Assembly (NCBI GenBank): GCA_964511405.1
Contig: CAZEFK010000132.1
Location: 1-20,917, forward strand
Direction of reading: 5' to 3'
DNA from: CAZEFK01 sp964511405
GTDB taxonomy: Bacteria; Pseudomonadota; Alphaproteobacteria; Elsterales; Elsteraceae
DNA: 20,917 nt
Part shown: one piece after another, positions 6,924-15,198 of the stretch
How the letters are laid out: every line of letters begins with the position of its first letter
Position numbering within the stretch: position 1 is the first letter of the stretch
Notes under the pieces: generated by a model
Told to the model about the DNA's origin: nothing
Database searches by the model: none
What the model saw: the letters and a program-made list of their open reading frames with translations, nothing else
Made by a program: the position numbers and the translations under genes

Positions 6924-7349
6924 TCAACCGTAGGGCGTGGCCATCCCGAGCTTGGCAAGCTCGACCTGAACCCGCAAATCGATCTCGTCGAGCACCGCCG
7001 CCAGGGCCGGGTCCGCCAGCTGCTCGCGCTGCGAAGCAACCAGGCGCTGCATCTCGAGCAAGCCCTGTTCCGATATCGCGCCGGTGAGCAATTCGTCGCG
7101 CAGGGCCGCCAGTCGGTCGAGCAGCCGATTGCCACGGTTGACGGCGCGGCGCCGGCCGGACGTGGCATCGCCGACTTCCTGGACGATCAGCAGGGCCTCG
7201 ACGGGGCTGACCGTCGTGGCCGCCGCCGGGCCCTCGGCCCCGGATGCCTCCTCCAGCGCGCGCGAGAACGCATCCGCATCGCCCGTCGTCTTGCCGGCGC
7301 GCTTGGCCGCGCCGGCACCGCCGATACCCCTGGCTCCTTCGATCTTCAT
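6924..7349 (-). CDS. fliX: Flagellar assembly regulator FliX
   Basis: 141 residues, the usual FliX length. In Caulobacter FliX is a trans-acting factor that links early basal-body assembly to the activity of the sigma-54 activator FlbD. The sequence shows a Gly/Ala-rich flexible N-terminus starting MKIEGARGIGGAGAAKRAG, then a helical region from about residue 48 (SPVEALLIVQEVGDA) and the family-typical C-terminus with AVLDEIDLRVQVELAKLG. A GGAG lies about 13 nt before the ATG, inside the end of the upstream gene. The TPR-glycosyltransferase gene ends 7 nt upstream on the same strand, so the two are probably co-transcribed. The FliX partner FlbD is not encoded in the window, but its likely target sites are. 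Confidence 0.9.
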   Translation of the reverse strand: MKIEGARGIGGAGAAKRAGKTTGDADAFSRALEEASGAEGPAAATTVSPVEALLIVQEVGDATSGRRRAVNRGNRLLDRLAALRDELLTGAISEQGLLEMQRLVASQREQLADPALAAVLDEIDLRVQVELAKLGMATPYG

Positions 7350-7356
7350 CGGCTGA

Positions 7357-9573
7357 TCATAGCTCCGCCTGCACCCACGCCGCCAGGGCCTCCGTCAACC
7401 GGTCCACCGTCGGCGCCCACTCGCCCGGATGCTCCTGTCGAAACAGCCTGAGGCTGGGGTACCAAGGGCTGTCGTCGCGACCCTGCAGCCAGCGCCAGCA
7501 GCCGTCGAAGCGCGACAGCAGCCACACCGGACGCCCGAGGGCGCCGACCAGATGCGCGACCGAGGTATCGACCGCGATCACCAAGTCGAGATTGGCGACG
7601 ACCGCCGCGGTGTCGTCGAAATCCACCAGCGCCTGGGACAGATCCAGGAGGCTCAGCCCGGCCGGCGGCGCCGCGGCTTGAGCCGCCGGCGTCCCCTTCT
7701 GCAGCGACACGAAGCTGATGCCCGGCACCGCGGCGAGCGGCGCCAGCTGCGCCAGGCGCAGCGAGCGCCGGCGGTCGAGCGCATGGGCGTTGACCATGTG
7801 CGGCCGCGGGTCGCCCGACCAGACCAGCCCCACGCGCCGCCCGGGCAGAGCCGCCAACCGGCTGCGCCAGGCGTCGGCGCGGGCACCGTCGGCGACCAGA
7901 TAGGCCGGCTGCGGGCCCAGCGTCTCGAGCGTCACGCCCAGCCGGTCGGGCAGCGACATCAGGGGACAGTGCAGATCGGTCCCCGGCAAGCCGACGACCC
8001 CTGGAAAATCGGGGGCGCGCGCCACCACCACGGCCTCGGGCAGGCTGCGCCGGACCAGCGTCAGCAGCGGCGCCGGCACCTCGACCACGGTGCGGCCCGC
8101 GGCCGCGGCGACCGGCCGGGCGAAGCGCACGAACTGGAGCGCGTCGCCCAGGCCTTGTTCGGCATGCAGCAGGATCGACCGGCCGGCCAGGTCCGCGCCG
8201 TCCCACAGCGCCGCCGCGAACGGACGGCGCGGCAGCGGAAACTGGGTCTTGGCGAACCGGGCTTCGTACTCGCGCCAGCCTTCGGACCAGCGGCCGAGCT
8301 GCAGCAGGACCTGGGATCGGTTCCAGCGGACTTCGGGATAGTCCGGCCGCTCTGCCAGGACCCGGTCGAACTCGACCAGCGCCGCGTCGGGCAGGCCCAG
8401 GTCCTGGAGGGCCGCGCCGAGATTGCTGCGCGCCTCGACATGGCCGGGATCGCGCGCCAGCACCGCCGCGAAGGCCGCCCGGGCCTCGGCCAGGCGGCCC
8501 TGATGATGGCGCAGCAGGCCCAGGGCGTTGTGCGCCTCGGGCAGGTCAGGTGCCGCCGCCAGGGCCGTCGCGATCGCGGCCTCGGCCGCATCGGTGTCGC
8601 CCGCCATCACCTGGGCGATGGCCAGGTTGACCCGGGCCGGCTGGTGGCCCGGCTCGGCTTCCAGCACCTGGCAATACAGGTCCATGGCGTCGCCGCCGCG
8701 ACCCGCCTGTTGCAGCAGCCGGCCGAGATTGAAGGCGGCGGCCGTGAACGCCGGCCGCACGGCGAGAGCGGCGCGGAACTGCGCTTCGGCGCCGGGCGCC
8801 CCGGCGTCGGCCAGCGCCTGGCCGAGATTGTTGCGCGCCTCCGCGTCCTGGCCGTCGCTGGCGACCAGTTGCTGATATTCGGCGATGGCGGCGGCGCGGT
8901 CGCCTTGGCGCAGCAGCAGGTTGGCAAGATTGAAGCGGGCATCGCGATGCCGGGGATCGGCGGCCAGCGCCTGGCGGTAGGCGCGGGCGGCATCGGCGTC
9001 GCGACCCGCGTCCCGGTAGGCGTTGGCGAGGTTGTAGGCGGGCGCCGCACCGCCGGATCCGAGCCCGACCGCCTGTTGCAGATAGGCGATCGCCGCATCG
9101 GCCTCGCCCGCCTCGACGCACAGCACGCCCAGGTCGTTGAGCACAGCGCCGTTCTGCGGCTCCAACTGCAGCGCCCGCATGTAGCAGCCGCGGGCCCGCT
9201 TGTGGTCGCCGAGCCGCTGGCAGGCGTTCCCGGTCAGCCGGTAGAGCTCGGCGGTCGGCGGCAGCCGGGCCATGGCCCGCTCCAAGCTGGCCAGCGCCTC
9301 GGCCGGCCGATCGAGGGCCAGGCGCGCCGCCCCCAGACCCAGGTCCACCGCGGCGTTGCGCGGCGCCTTCCCCTGGGCCCGGCGCAGCAGCTCTTCGGCT
9401 TCGGCCGGACGGCCTTGCTGGAGCGTGGCCAGGCCGAGCAAGTGCAGGACATCGCCGTCATCGCCGGCCTCCGCCAGTATTGCCCGGTAGAGCGCCGTGG
9501 CGGCGTCGACCTGGCCTGCCTGGTGCAGGCCGACCGCGCGCTGGAACAAAGCGGTGCGCGAGGGATGCGCCAT
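7357..9573 (-). CDS. TPR-repeat protein with C-terminal GT9-like glycosyltransferase domain
   Basis: 738 residues from the ATG at 9573 (start MAHPSRTALFQRAVGLHQAG). The longer open frame upstream is low-quality Pro/Arg-rich sequence overlapping the control region and is not used. Residues 1 to about 440 are consecutive tetratricopeptide repeats (10 or more, with recurring A-x-x-N-L-G and DP/EP-type turns), a protein-binding solenoid. Residues about 466-738 resemble the glycosyltransferase 9/heptosyltransferase fold: ILLHAEQGLGDALQFVRF, then RRVGLVWSGDP and DLVIAVDTSVAHLVGALGRP, the last being the typical nucleotide-sugar-binding segment. The acceptor is unknown; position between fliX and flgI suggests a flagellar role, perhaps filament glycosylation. 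It is divergent from flgI and 7 nt upstream of fliX. Confidence 0.85.
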   Translation of the reverse strand: MAHPSRTALFQRAVGLHQAGQVDAATALYRAILAEAGDDGDVLHLLGLATLQQGRPAEAEELLRRAQGKAPRNAAVDLGLGAARLALDRPAEALASLERAMARLPPTAELYRLTGNACQRLGDHKRARGCYMRALQLEPQNGAVLNDLGVLCVEAGEADAAIAYLQQAVGLGSGGAAPAYNLANAYRDAGRDADAARAYRQALAADPRHRDARFNLANLLLRQGDRAAAIAEYQQLVASDGQDAEARNNLGQALADAGAPGAEAQFRAALAVRPAFTAAAFNLGRLLQQAGRGGDAMDLYCQVLEAEPGHQPARVNLAIAQVMAGDTDAAEAAIATALAAAPDLPEAHNALGLLRHHQGRLAEARAAFAAVLARDPGHVEARSNLGAALQDLGLPDAALVEFDRVLAERPDYPEVRWNRSQVLLQLGRWSEGWREYEARFAKTQFPLPRRPFAAALWDGADLAGRSILLHAEQGLGDALQFVRFARPVAAAAGRTVVEVPAPLLTLVRRSLPEAVVVARAPDFPGVVGLPGTDLHCPLMSLPDRLGVTLETLGPQPAYLVADGARADAWRSRLAALPGRRVGLVWSGDPRPHMVNAHALDRRRSLRLAQLAPLAAVPGISFVSLQKGTPAAQAAAPPAGLSLLDLSQALVDFDDTAAVVANLDLVIAVDTSVAHLVGALGRPVWLLSRFDGCWRWLQGRDDSPWYPSLRLFRQEHPGEWAPTVDRLTEALAAWVQAEL

Positions 9574-9634
9574 GGCGATCGAACAGTCCTCCGGATGGCG
9601 GTGATGATACCGGCTGGCCGATGCCGCCGCATCT

Positions 9635-9651
9635 CGGCAAAATTTGCCCGG
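9635..9651. promoter_or_regulatory. 17-bp palindromic motif, candidate activator (FlbD/ftr-like) site for flgI
   Basis: CGGCAAAATTTGCCCGG; the core GGCAAAATTTGCC (9636-9648) is a perfect palindrome around a central A. It matches 15 of 17 bases of the site at 2037-2053. Its centre is about 106 bp upstream of the -12 GC of the flgI sigma-54 element. It could also act on the divergent TPR-glycosyltransferase gene, whose start is about 70 bp away. Confidence 0.5.
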
Positions 9652-9735
9652 GCCCTGGCAGTTTCGGCCGGGCCCCGGGGCGCCGTGCCCGACACTTCCG
9701 CGACGCGGGCCGCAGGATGGTGCGGTTCCGGGATA

Positions 9736-9751
9736 TGGCATAGGCCCTGCA
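9736..9751 (+). promoter_or_regulatory. Sigma-54 (-24/-12) promoter for the flgI operon
   Basis: TGGCAT-AGGCC-CTGCA has the GG-N10-GC spacing (GG 9737-9738, GC 9749-9750) and matches the consensus well apart from T for C in TGGCAC and C for T in TTGC. Expected start is near 9762, about 64 nt before the flgI ATG, the same leader length as for flgF. Confidence 0.7.
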
Positions 9752-9825
9752 TAACCGGGAGCGGACCATTGGGCGCAGGCACGCGGATTCCGTCAGGACC
9801 AGTGAGCAGGGTACGCGAGGCAGGG

Positions 9826-11151
9826 ATGAGCATAAGGGCGAGCCTTCCAGTCATCATTGCGCCGGCACGCCGGCTGGCCACGGCCCTGGCCGTGCTGGTC
9901 GTGGCGCTCGCGATGGCCGGCGCCGCCTCGGCCCAGACCACGCGGATCAAGGACATCGCCGATGTCGAAGGGGTCCGTGACAACCTGCTGGTCGGCTACG
10001 GCCTGGCCGTGGGCCTGAACGGCACGGGCGACTCGCTGAACAAGCAGATCATGACCCGGGAGAGCCTGTTCGGCATGCTGGAGCGCTTGGGGGTCAACGC
10101 GCGCACCGCCAACAACGACATCCGCACCAAGAACGTCGCGGCCGTCATCGTGACCGCCAACCTGCCGCCCTTCGCGCAGCAGGGCACGCGCATCGACGTC
10201 AGCGTCGGCACGCTCGGCGACGCCACCAGCCTGCAGGGCGCGATCCTGATGGTGACGCCGCTGATGGGCGCCGACGGCGAGGTCTATGCGGTCGCCCAGG
10301 GCCCGATCGACTCGGGCTTCGTGGCGCGTGGCGCCGCCGCCTCGATCACCCGCGGCGTGCCGACCAGCGGCCGGGTGCCGAACGGCGCCATCGTCGAGCG
10401 CGAGGTCAATTTCGAGATGGCCTCGATGGACACCGTGCGGCTGTCGCTGCGCAACCCGGATTTCACGACGGCCCGGCGCGTGGCGCAGGCGGTCAACTCG
10501 TTCCTCGGCGACGGCGCCGCCCACCCGACCGACCCGCGCACCATCGCGGTCAAGGTGCCGGCCAACTACAAGGGCGACGCGGTCGCGATGGTGACCGACA
10601 TCGAGCGGCTGCCGGTCGAACCGGACCAGCCGGCCCGCATCGTCATCGACCAGACCAACGGCGTGATCGTGATCGGCGAGAACGTGCGGATCTCGACCGT
10701 CGCCGTGGCCCAGGGCAACCTGACCATCCGGGTCACCGAGACCCCGCAGGTCTCGCAGCCCGGGCCGTTCGCCCCGGGGCCCGGCGTGATCCCGAACAGC
10801 CAGAACCCGGACCAGGTGCTGACCAACCAAGTGCCGGCGCTCGACGCCAACGGCCGGCCGATCATCGGCAGCAACGGCCTGCCGGTCATGGTGCCGCAGC
10901 AGACGCTGGCGCCGGGCTCGGCACAGGGCGGCCAGATCGCCGGCGGCGCCCAGACCGTGGTGGTGCCGCGCACCCAGATCGAGGTCGACACCGGCGAGAA
11001 CCGGCGCCTGGCGATGCTGCCGTCGGGCGTGACGCTGGGCGAGCTGGTCAACGGCCTCAACGCCCTGGGCGTCGGCCCGCGCGACCTGATCACCATCCTG
11101 CAGACGATCAAGGCCGCGGGCGCCCTGCAGGCCGACATAGAGACCCTCTGA
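9826..11151 (+). CDS. flgI: Flagellar P-ring protein FlgI
   Basis: 441 residues from the ATG at 9826; most family members have about 365-375. FlgI assembles the P ring in the periplasm around the rod. The Sec signal peptide ends at ASA (residues 34-36) before QTTRIKDIADVEGVR, the invariant start of mature FlgI; LVGYGLAVGLNGTGDS follows. The conserved C-terminus (LGVGPRDLITILQTIKAAGAL) is present. Extra length is explained mainly by a Pro/Gly/Asn/Gln-rich insert at about residues 312-377, just after VTETPQVSQPG. The ATG follows CAGGG; a long upstream extension of the frame overlaps the divergent gene and is rejected. It is the first gene after the second sigma-54 element. Confidence 0.94.
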   Translation: MSIRASLPVIIAPARRLATALAVLVVALAMAGAASAQTTRIKDIADVEGVRDNLLVGYGLAVGLNGTGDSLNKQIMTRESLFGMLERLGVNARTANNDIRTKNVAAVIVTANLPPFAQQGTRIDVSVGTLGDATSLQGAILMVTPLMGADGEVYAVAQGPIDSGFVARGAAASITRGVPTSGRVPNGAIVEREVNFEMASMDTVRLSLRNPDFTTARRVAQAVNSFLGDGAAHPTDPRTIAVKVPANYKGDAVAMVTDIERLPVEPDQPARIVIDQTNGVIVIGENVRISTVAVAQGNLTIRVTETPQVSQPGPFAPGPGVIPNSQNPDQVLTNQVPALDANGRPIIGSNGLPVMVPQQTLAPGSAQGGQIAGGAQTVVVPRTQIEVDTGENRRLAMLPSGVTLGELVNGLNALGVGPRDLITILQTIKAAGALQADIETL

Positions 11152-11162
11152 GGGACCCGCCG

Positions 11163-11585
11163 ATGACCACCGCCTACCACGCCCTGCCCGCCGCGATCGC
11201 CAAGGAGGACTACGCCCGCGCCGTCGCCGGCGCCGGCAGCGCCGCCGCGGTCGACCCGACGCAGACCTTCCGCAGCTACCTGGCGCAGCCGCATCAGGGC
11301 GCCAAGGGCGGGGCGGTCGATCCGGCGAAGGCCGACAAGGTCGCGCGCGACTTCGAGGCCATGTTCCTGTCGAACATGCTGCAGCCGATGTTCGCCGGAC
11401 TGCACTCCGAGAAGGGCATCTTCGGCGGCCGCGAGGGCGAGAGCACCTTCCAGCCGATGCTGGTCGACGAATATGCCAAGGCGATCGCCCGCCGCGGCGG
11501 GCTCGGCATCGCCGACACCATCAAGCGCCAGATCCTGGCCACCGCGGCCAGCCAGTCGCACTCCAGCCATCAGGTGGTCGCATGA
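11163..11585 (+). CDS. flgJ: FlgJ-type rod-binding protein (no muramidase domain)
   Basis: 140 residues. Only the N-terminal rod-binding (rod-capping) domain of FlgJ is present: KVARDFEAMFLSNMLQPMFAGL (starting near residue 59), then GGREGESTFQPMLVDEYAKAIARRGGLGIADTI. The C-terminal peptidoglycan hydrolase domain of gammaproteobacterial FlgJ is absent, as is normal in alphaproteobacteria, where a separate hydrolase is recruited. It starts 11 nt after flgI, with GAGGG as ribosome-binding site overlapping the flgI stop, and overlaps the next gene by an ATGA. Confidence 0.9.
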   Translation: MTTAYHALPAAIAKEDYARAVAGAGSAAAVDPTQTFRSYLAQPHQGAKGGAVDPAKADKVARDFEAMFLSNMLQPMFAGLHSEKGIFGGREGESTFQPMLVDEYAKAIARRGGLGIADTIKRQILATAASQSHSSHQVVA

Positions 11586-12040
11586 GCTCTGCCGTCCCCT
11601 ATCTCCAGGAAGTGCCCGAGCTGGTCGAACGGCTGGCGCTGCTTGAAGAGGTGCTGCTGCTCGAGACCGAGCATCTCGAGATGGGCGAGTTCACGCTGCT
11701 CGCCGAGCTGCAGGAGCAGAAGGAAGTCCTGCTGCCGTACCTGAAACGGGCAGAGGCGGTGCTGCACGCGATCGTCGCATCGACGCCCGACGGCAACTAT
11801 GCCGACAACCAGGATCTGGTCGACCTGGCGGTTGCGCTCATGCACCTCAATCGTGCGGCCACCGCCAACGAGCGCGCGATCGAGAGCTGCATGCTGGCCA
11901 CGCAGTTCACCGTCCGCACGCTGATCGGCGCCATGCGCACCCACCAGCAGGGCAAGAACGTGCGCTACAGCCGCGAGGGCATGCCGGTGTTCGAGCGCGG
12001 CCGCGCGTCGCCGGCCAGCTTCGCCCGGCAGGAATTCTAG
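11582..12040 (+). CDS. FlgN-like flagellar protein, putative export chaperone for FlgK/FlgL
   Basis: 152 residues, almost entirely helical, with the opening helix (VPELVERLALLEEVLLLETEHLEMG) typical of FlgN-fold chaperones, and a longer central helix bundle. FlgN keeps the hook-filament junction proteins FlgK and FlgL unfolded and delivers them to the export gate. The gene overlaps the flgJ stop by four bases (ATGA) and lies 35 nt before flgK, exactly where a chaperone for FlgK/FlgL would be expected. There are no membrane segments or signal peptide. Sequence similarity to FlgN is weak by eye; the call rests on size, helicity and position. Confidence 0.65.
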   Translation: MSSAVPYLQEVPELVERLALLEEVLLLETEHLEMGEFTLLAELQEQKEVLLPYLKRAEAVLHAIVASTPDGNYADNQDLVDLAVALMHLNRAATANERAIESCMLATQFTVRTLIGAMRTHQQGKNVRYSREGMPVFERGRASPASFARQEF

Positions 12041-12075
12041 TCCACGGCACCCCGCGACAAGGTTAGGACCCGGAC

Positions 12076-13755
12076 ATGCCGTTCGCCCCCCTGAGCATCG
12101 CCCTGTCGGGTCTCAGTTCGACCCAACAGATCATCACCACCACCACCCAGAACATCGCGAACGCGCAGACCCCTGGCTATGTCGACGAGAAGCAGGATTT
12201 CGTCTCGAATACCTCGGTCGGCGGCGTCCTGCCCGGCACGGTCCAGCGCAACATCGATCAGACGCTGTTGTCGCGGCTGCGCGCCAACACCACGTCCCAG
12301 TCGTTCAGCCAGACCGTCGCCAGCGCCCTGACGCAGATCGACCAGCTCAACGGCGATCCCGCCGCCGAGCAGTCGCTGAGCGCCCAGATCGCCAAGCTCG
12401 GCACCGACTTCCAGGCGCTGGCGGCGAACCCGCAGAGCGCGACTACCGCCCAGCAGGTGCTGGCCGACGCCGGGACCCTGGCCAACACGTTCAACAACCA
12501 AACCAACTCGGTCCTGCAGCTGCAGGCGTCGACCCAGACCAACCTCGCCAACAACCTGACCACGGTCAACAACGACCTCAGCCAGATCGCCACGCTCAAC
12601 CAGCAGATCCGCGCCGGCCTCGCCCAGGGGCAGAACGTCGGCACGCTGCAGGACCAGCGCGACCAGGCGGTCAACGATGTGGCCAAATATGTCAGCGTCA
12701 ACACGTTCACCGACAGCAGCGGCGTGCTCAACGTCTACAGCGCCGACTACAAGCTGCTGGCCGGCAGCTATGCCGAGACGCTGACCCAGTCATCGCAATA
12801 CACCGTGTTCAACGCCGCCGTGAACGCCGGCGGCAGCAACTACACGGTCGGTGACATCCTGAAGGACAGCAACGGCAACCAGTACAAGGTCGCGACCGTC
12901 AGCAGCGGCGCGATCACCAGCCTGACGGTGGTCAGCACCTCGCCCAGCGCCACGGCGCTGACCAACCCGGTGACGCTCAGCAATGTCAGCGTCACCAACG
13001 GCACGGCGACCGGCGGCACGGTCAACGTCAACCAGGCCGTGGCGCCGGCGATCAGCACCTCGCAGGGCAAGATCACGACCCTGGGCGGGACGATCGGCGC
13101 GCAGCAGCAGCTGATCCAGACGCAGTTCCCGAACTTCCTGGCCCAGCTCGACGAGCTGTCCCGCCAGATCACCCTGCAGTTCGGCACCGCGGTCGGGTCG
13201 ACCGTGCCGAACACCTATAACACCGCCACCACCGACAGCACCCAGGGCATCGGCCAGATCGGCATCCAGCTGTTCACCGGCTCGGGCAATGCCTACCCGC
13301 CGCCGACCAGCGCCAACGGCATCCCGCCCTACTTCTCGGGCCAGATCCAGGTCAACAGCACCCTTGCCGGCAATCTGGCGGCGCTGCGCTCGACCGCGAC
13401 CAGCCCCACCGCCAATGACGCCTCGGCCGCCACCGCCGCTGCCCAGTACCTGACCTCGGGCACGGCCAACTTCCTGCACATCGGCGGCTCGCCGCCCACC
13501 AGCCTGAAACTGACCGACGCCGCGGCGCAGGTCATCACCGGCAACGCCCAGGCGGCATCGCAGGCCAACACCCAGGCGCAGGCGCTGACGCCGTTCCAGA
13601 CCCAGATCCAGCAGGCCATCGCCAGCCAGTCAGAGGTCAACATCGACACCGAGCTCAGCAAGCTGGTGGTGCTGCAGAACCTCTATGCCGCCAACGGCAA
13701 GGTCGTGGCGACGAGCCAGCAGATCCTTAATTCGCTGTTGAGCATCATCCAGTAG
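12076..13755 (+). CDS. flgK: Flagellar hook-associated protein 1 FlgK
   Basis: 559 residues. FlgK is the first hook-filament junction protein, secreted through the flagellar channel. The N-terminal D0 region (SIALSGLSSTQQIITTTTQNIANAQTPGYV split over residues 7-36) and the C-terminal axial helix (SEVNIDTELSKLVVLQNLYAANGKVVATSQQILNSLL region, about 522-556) are conserved. A Ser/Thr/Gly/Asn-rich beta module is inserted at about residues 246-320 (YTVGDILKDSNGNQYKVAT, then VSSGAITSLTVVS), which breaks the usual FlgK core. A related module is found in FlgL downstream. An AGGACC precedes the ATG. FlgK lies 30 nt before flgL. Confidence 0.94.
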   Translation: MPFAPLSIALSGLSSTQQIITTTTQNIANAQTPGYVDEKQDFVSNTSVGGVLPGTVQRNIDQTLLSRLRANTTSQSFSQTVASALTQIDQLNGDPAAEQSLSAQIAKLGTDFQALAANPQSATTAQQVLADAGTLANTFNNQTNSVLQLQASTQTNLANNLTTVNNDLSQIATLNQQIRAGLAQGQNVGTLQDQRDQAVNDVAKYVSVNTFTDSSGVLNVYSADYKLLAGSYAETLTQSSQYTVFNAAVNAGGSNYTVGDILKDSNGNQYKVATVSSGAITSLTVVSTSPSATALTNPVTLSNVSVTNGTATGGTVNVNQAVAPAISTSQGKITTLGGTIGAQQQLIQTQFPNFLAQLDELSRQITLQFGTAVGSTVPNTYNTATTDSTQGIGQIGIQLFTGSGNAYPPPTSANGIPPYFSGQIQVNSTLAGNLAALRSTATSPTANDASAATAAAQYLTSGTANFLHIGGSPPTSLKLTDAAAQVITGNAQAASQANTQAQALTPFQTQIQQAIASQSEVNIDTELSKLVVLQNLYAANGKVVATSQQILNSLLSIIQ

Positions 13756-13785
13756 AATGCCGGATATGACAGGGGACCCCACGCC

Positions 13786-15135
13786 GTGACCGTCAATAGC
13801 CTGACCCAGACCCTGTTCCTGCAGAACCTGATCCGCACCCAGCAGCAGAGCCTGTCGACGCTGCAGCAGCAGATCGGCACCGGCAAGACCGCGACCACCT
13901 ATTCCGGTCTGACCCCGGCCCAGGGCGGCCTATCGATCTCGCTGCGCGCCCAGATCGACCGGTTCACCGCCTATACCGCGACCAACGCGACGCTCAGCAC
14001 CCGGCTGAGCGCAGCGGACGCGGCGCTGACCTCGTCCTACACGGCGGTCAGCAACCTGCGCCAGACGCTCTCCAGCATCGGCGTTATCACCACGGGAACC
14101 GCCGCCGCCTTCGCCGCCAACGCCGACGGCACCCTCAGCGAGTTGGTCGATCAGTTCAACACCAAGGTCAACGGCGTGCCGCTGTTCGCCGGCCAGTCCG
14201 GGAGCGCGCCGATCCAAAGCGCCTCGGCGATCGAGGCCGGGTTGCGGACGTCGATCAACGGCTCGATCCCGTTCGCCAACGTCGCCGCCGCCACGTCGGC
14301 GATCCAGACCTATTTCGGCACCAACGGCGCCAATCTCGGAACCTGGTCCACCGCCAGCCAGTCCAACGGTGCGGACCAGTTCCCCGCGGTGGCCCAATCC
14401 ATCGCCGACGGACGCACCATCGGCGCCAGCCTGAGCGCAATCCCGCCAAGCACGGCAACCGCGGCGACCGCTGTCGCCGGCGGCACCGGCTACGCGGTCA
14501 ACGATACGATCACGCTCACGCCCAAGACCGGCGGGCAGCCGGTGGTCCTCAAGGTGACCAGCGTCTCGAGCGGTGCCGTCACGGGCGTCAGCATCGTCAG
14601 CGGCGGCACTTATGTGCCGTCGACCGCCAACGCCGCCGCCGGCCTGTTCGCGCCCGCGGCGGGAACCAACTATCAGGCCTCGACCTCGGGCGGCGGCACC
14701 GGTGCGACGTTCACATTGACCACCTCGGCCGCCAGCCAGCCCTCGTCGATCCAGCAGACCATCCAGGCGGTCGCGGCGGTCGCGGTGTTCAAGCCGACCG
14801 ACTTCGCCAACCAGAGCGACTACCAGAACTTCATCAACGAAGTCGTCACGCACAACCAGACCTCCAGCGGCAGCACCGTCGACACCAGCCTCGGCACCGC
14901 TCTCAACAACCTGTCGGCCTATGACGGCCAGGTCGGCATCCTGCAGAAGCAGGCCAGCGATCAGCAGACCGTGAACCAGTCGGTGCTGACCATCACCCAG
15001 ACCAATTTGAATAGTGACGAGAACATCGATCCCGCGACGGCGATCACCAACCTGCAGAACCTGCAGAATCAATTGCAGGCGACCTACAAGGTGACGGCGA
15101 CGTTGCGCGGGCTGAGCCTGGTGAATTATATTTAG
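13786..15135 (+). CDS. flgL: Flagellar hook-associated protein 3 FlgL
   Basis: 449 residues, far longer than the roughly 300 common for FlgL. It starts with GTG, with AGGGGA at 13771-13776 as ribosome-binding site; upstream ATGs are out of frame. FlgL is the second junction protein, between FlgK and the filament. The flagellin-like N-terminus (TLFLQNLIRTQQQSLSTLQQQ, then the IGTGK segment, residues 9-34) and C-terminal helical region (NQLQATYKVTATLRGLSLVNYI) are present. Residues about 224-317 form a Gly/Thr/Ser-rich beta module (GGTGYAVNDTITLTPKTGG, VTSVSSGAVTGVSIVSGGTY, SGGGTGATFTLT) like modules common in phage tail and other surface proteins; this accounts for much of the extra length. 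Confidence 0.92.
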   Translation: MTVNSLTQTLFLQNLIRTQQQSLSTLQQQIGTGKTATTYSGLTPAQGGLSISLRAQIDRFTAYTATNATLSTRLSAADAALTSSYTAVSNLRQTLSSIGVITTGTAAAFAANADGTLSELVDQFNTKVNGVPLFAGQSGSAPIQSASAIEAGLRTSINGSIPFANVAAATSAIQTYFGTNGANLGTWSTASQSNGADQFPAVAQSIADGRTIGASLSAIPPSTATAATAVAGGTGYAVNDTITLTPKTGGQPVVLKVTSVSSGAVTGVSIVSGGTYVPSTANAAAGLFAPAAGTNYQASTSGGGTGATFTLTTSAASQPSSIQQTIQAVAAVAVFKPTDFANQSDYQNFINEVVTHNQTSSGSTVDTSLGTALNNLSAYDGQVGILQKQASDQQTVNQSVLTITQTNLNSDENIDPATAITNLQNLQNQLQATYKVTATLRGLSLVNYI

Positions 15136-15198
15136 CGCCATCCTCCGGTACGGTCCGTTCCAGAAGGGAGCGGGCCCGCTCGGATCAGGAGACCGGCC

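Noticed and set aside
9574..9741. N-terminal extension of the TPR-glycosyltransferase frame
   Set aside because: The added 56 residues are Pro/Arg/Gly/Cys-rich and overlap the 17-bp motif and flgI sigma-54 element; the TPR protein begins naturally at the ATG at 9573.
7429..9825. 800-codon open frame upstream of and in frame with flgI
   Set aside because: It is the antisense shadow of the TPR-glycosyltransferase gene in high-GC DNA; FlgI has a clear signal peptide starting at 9826.
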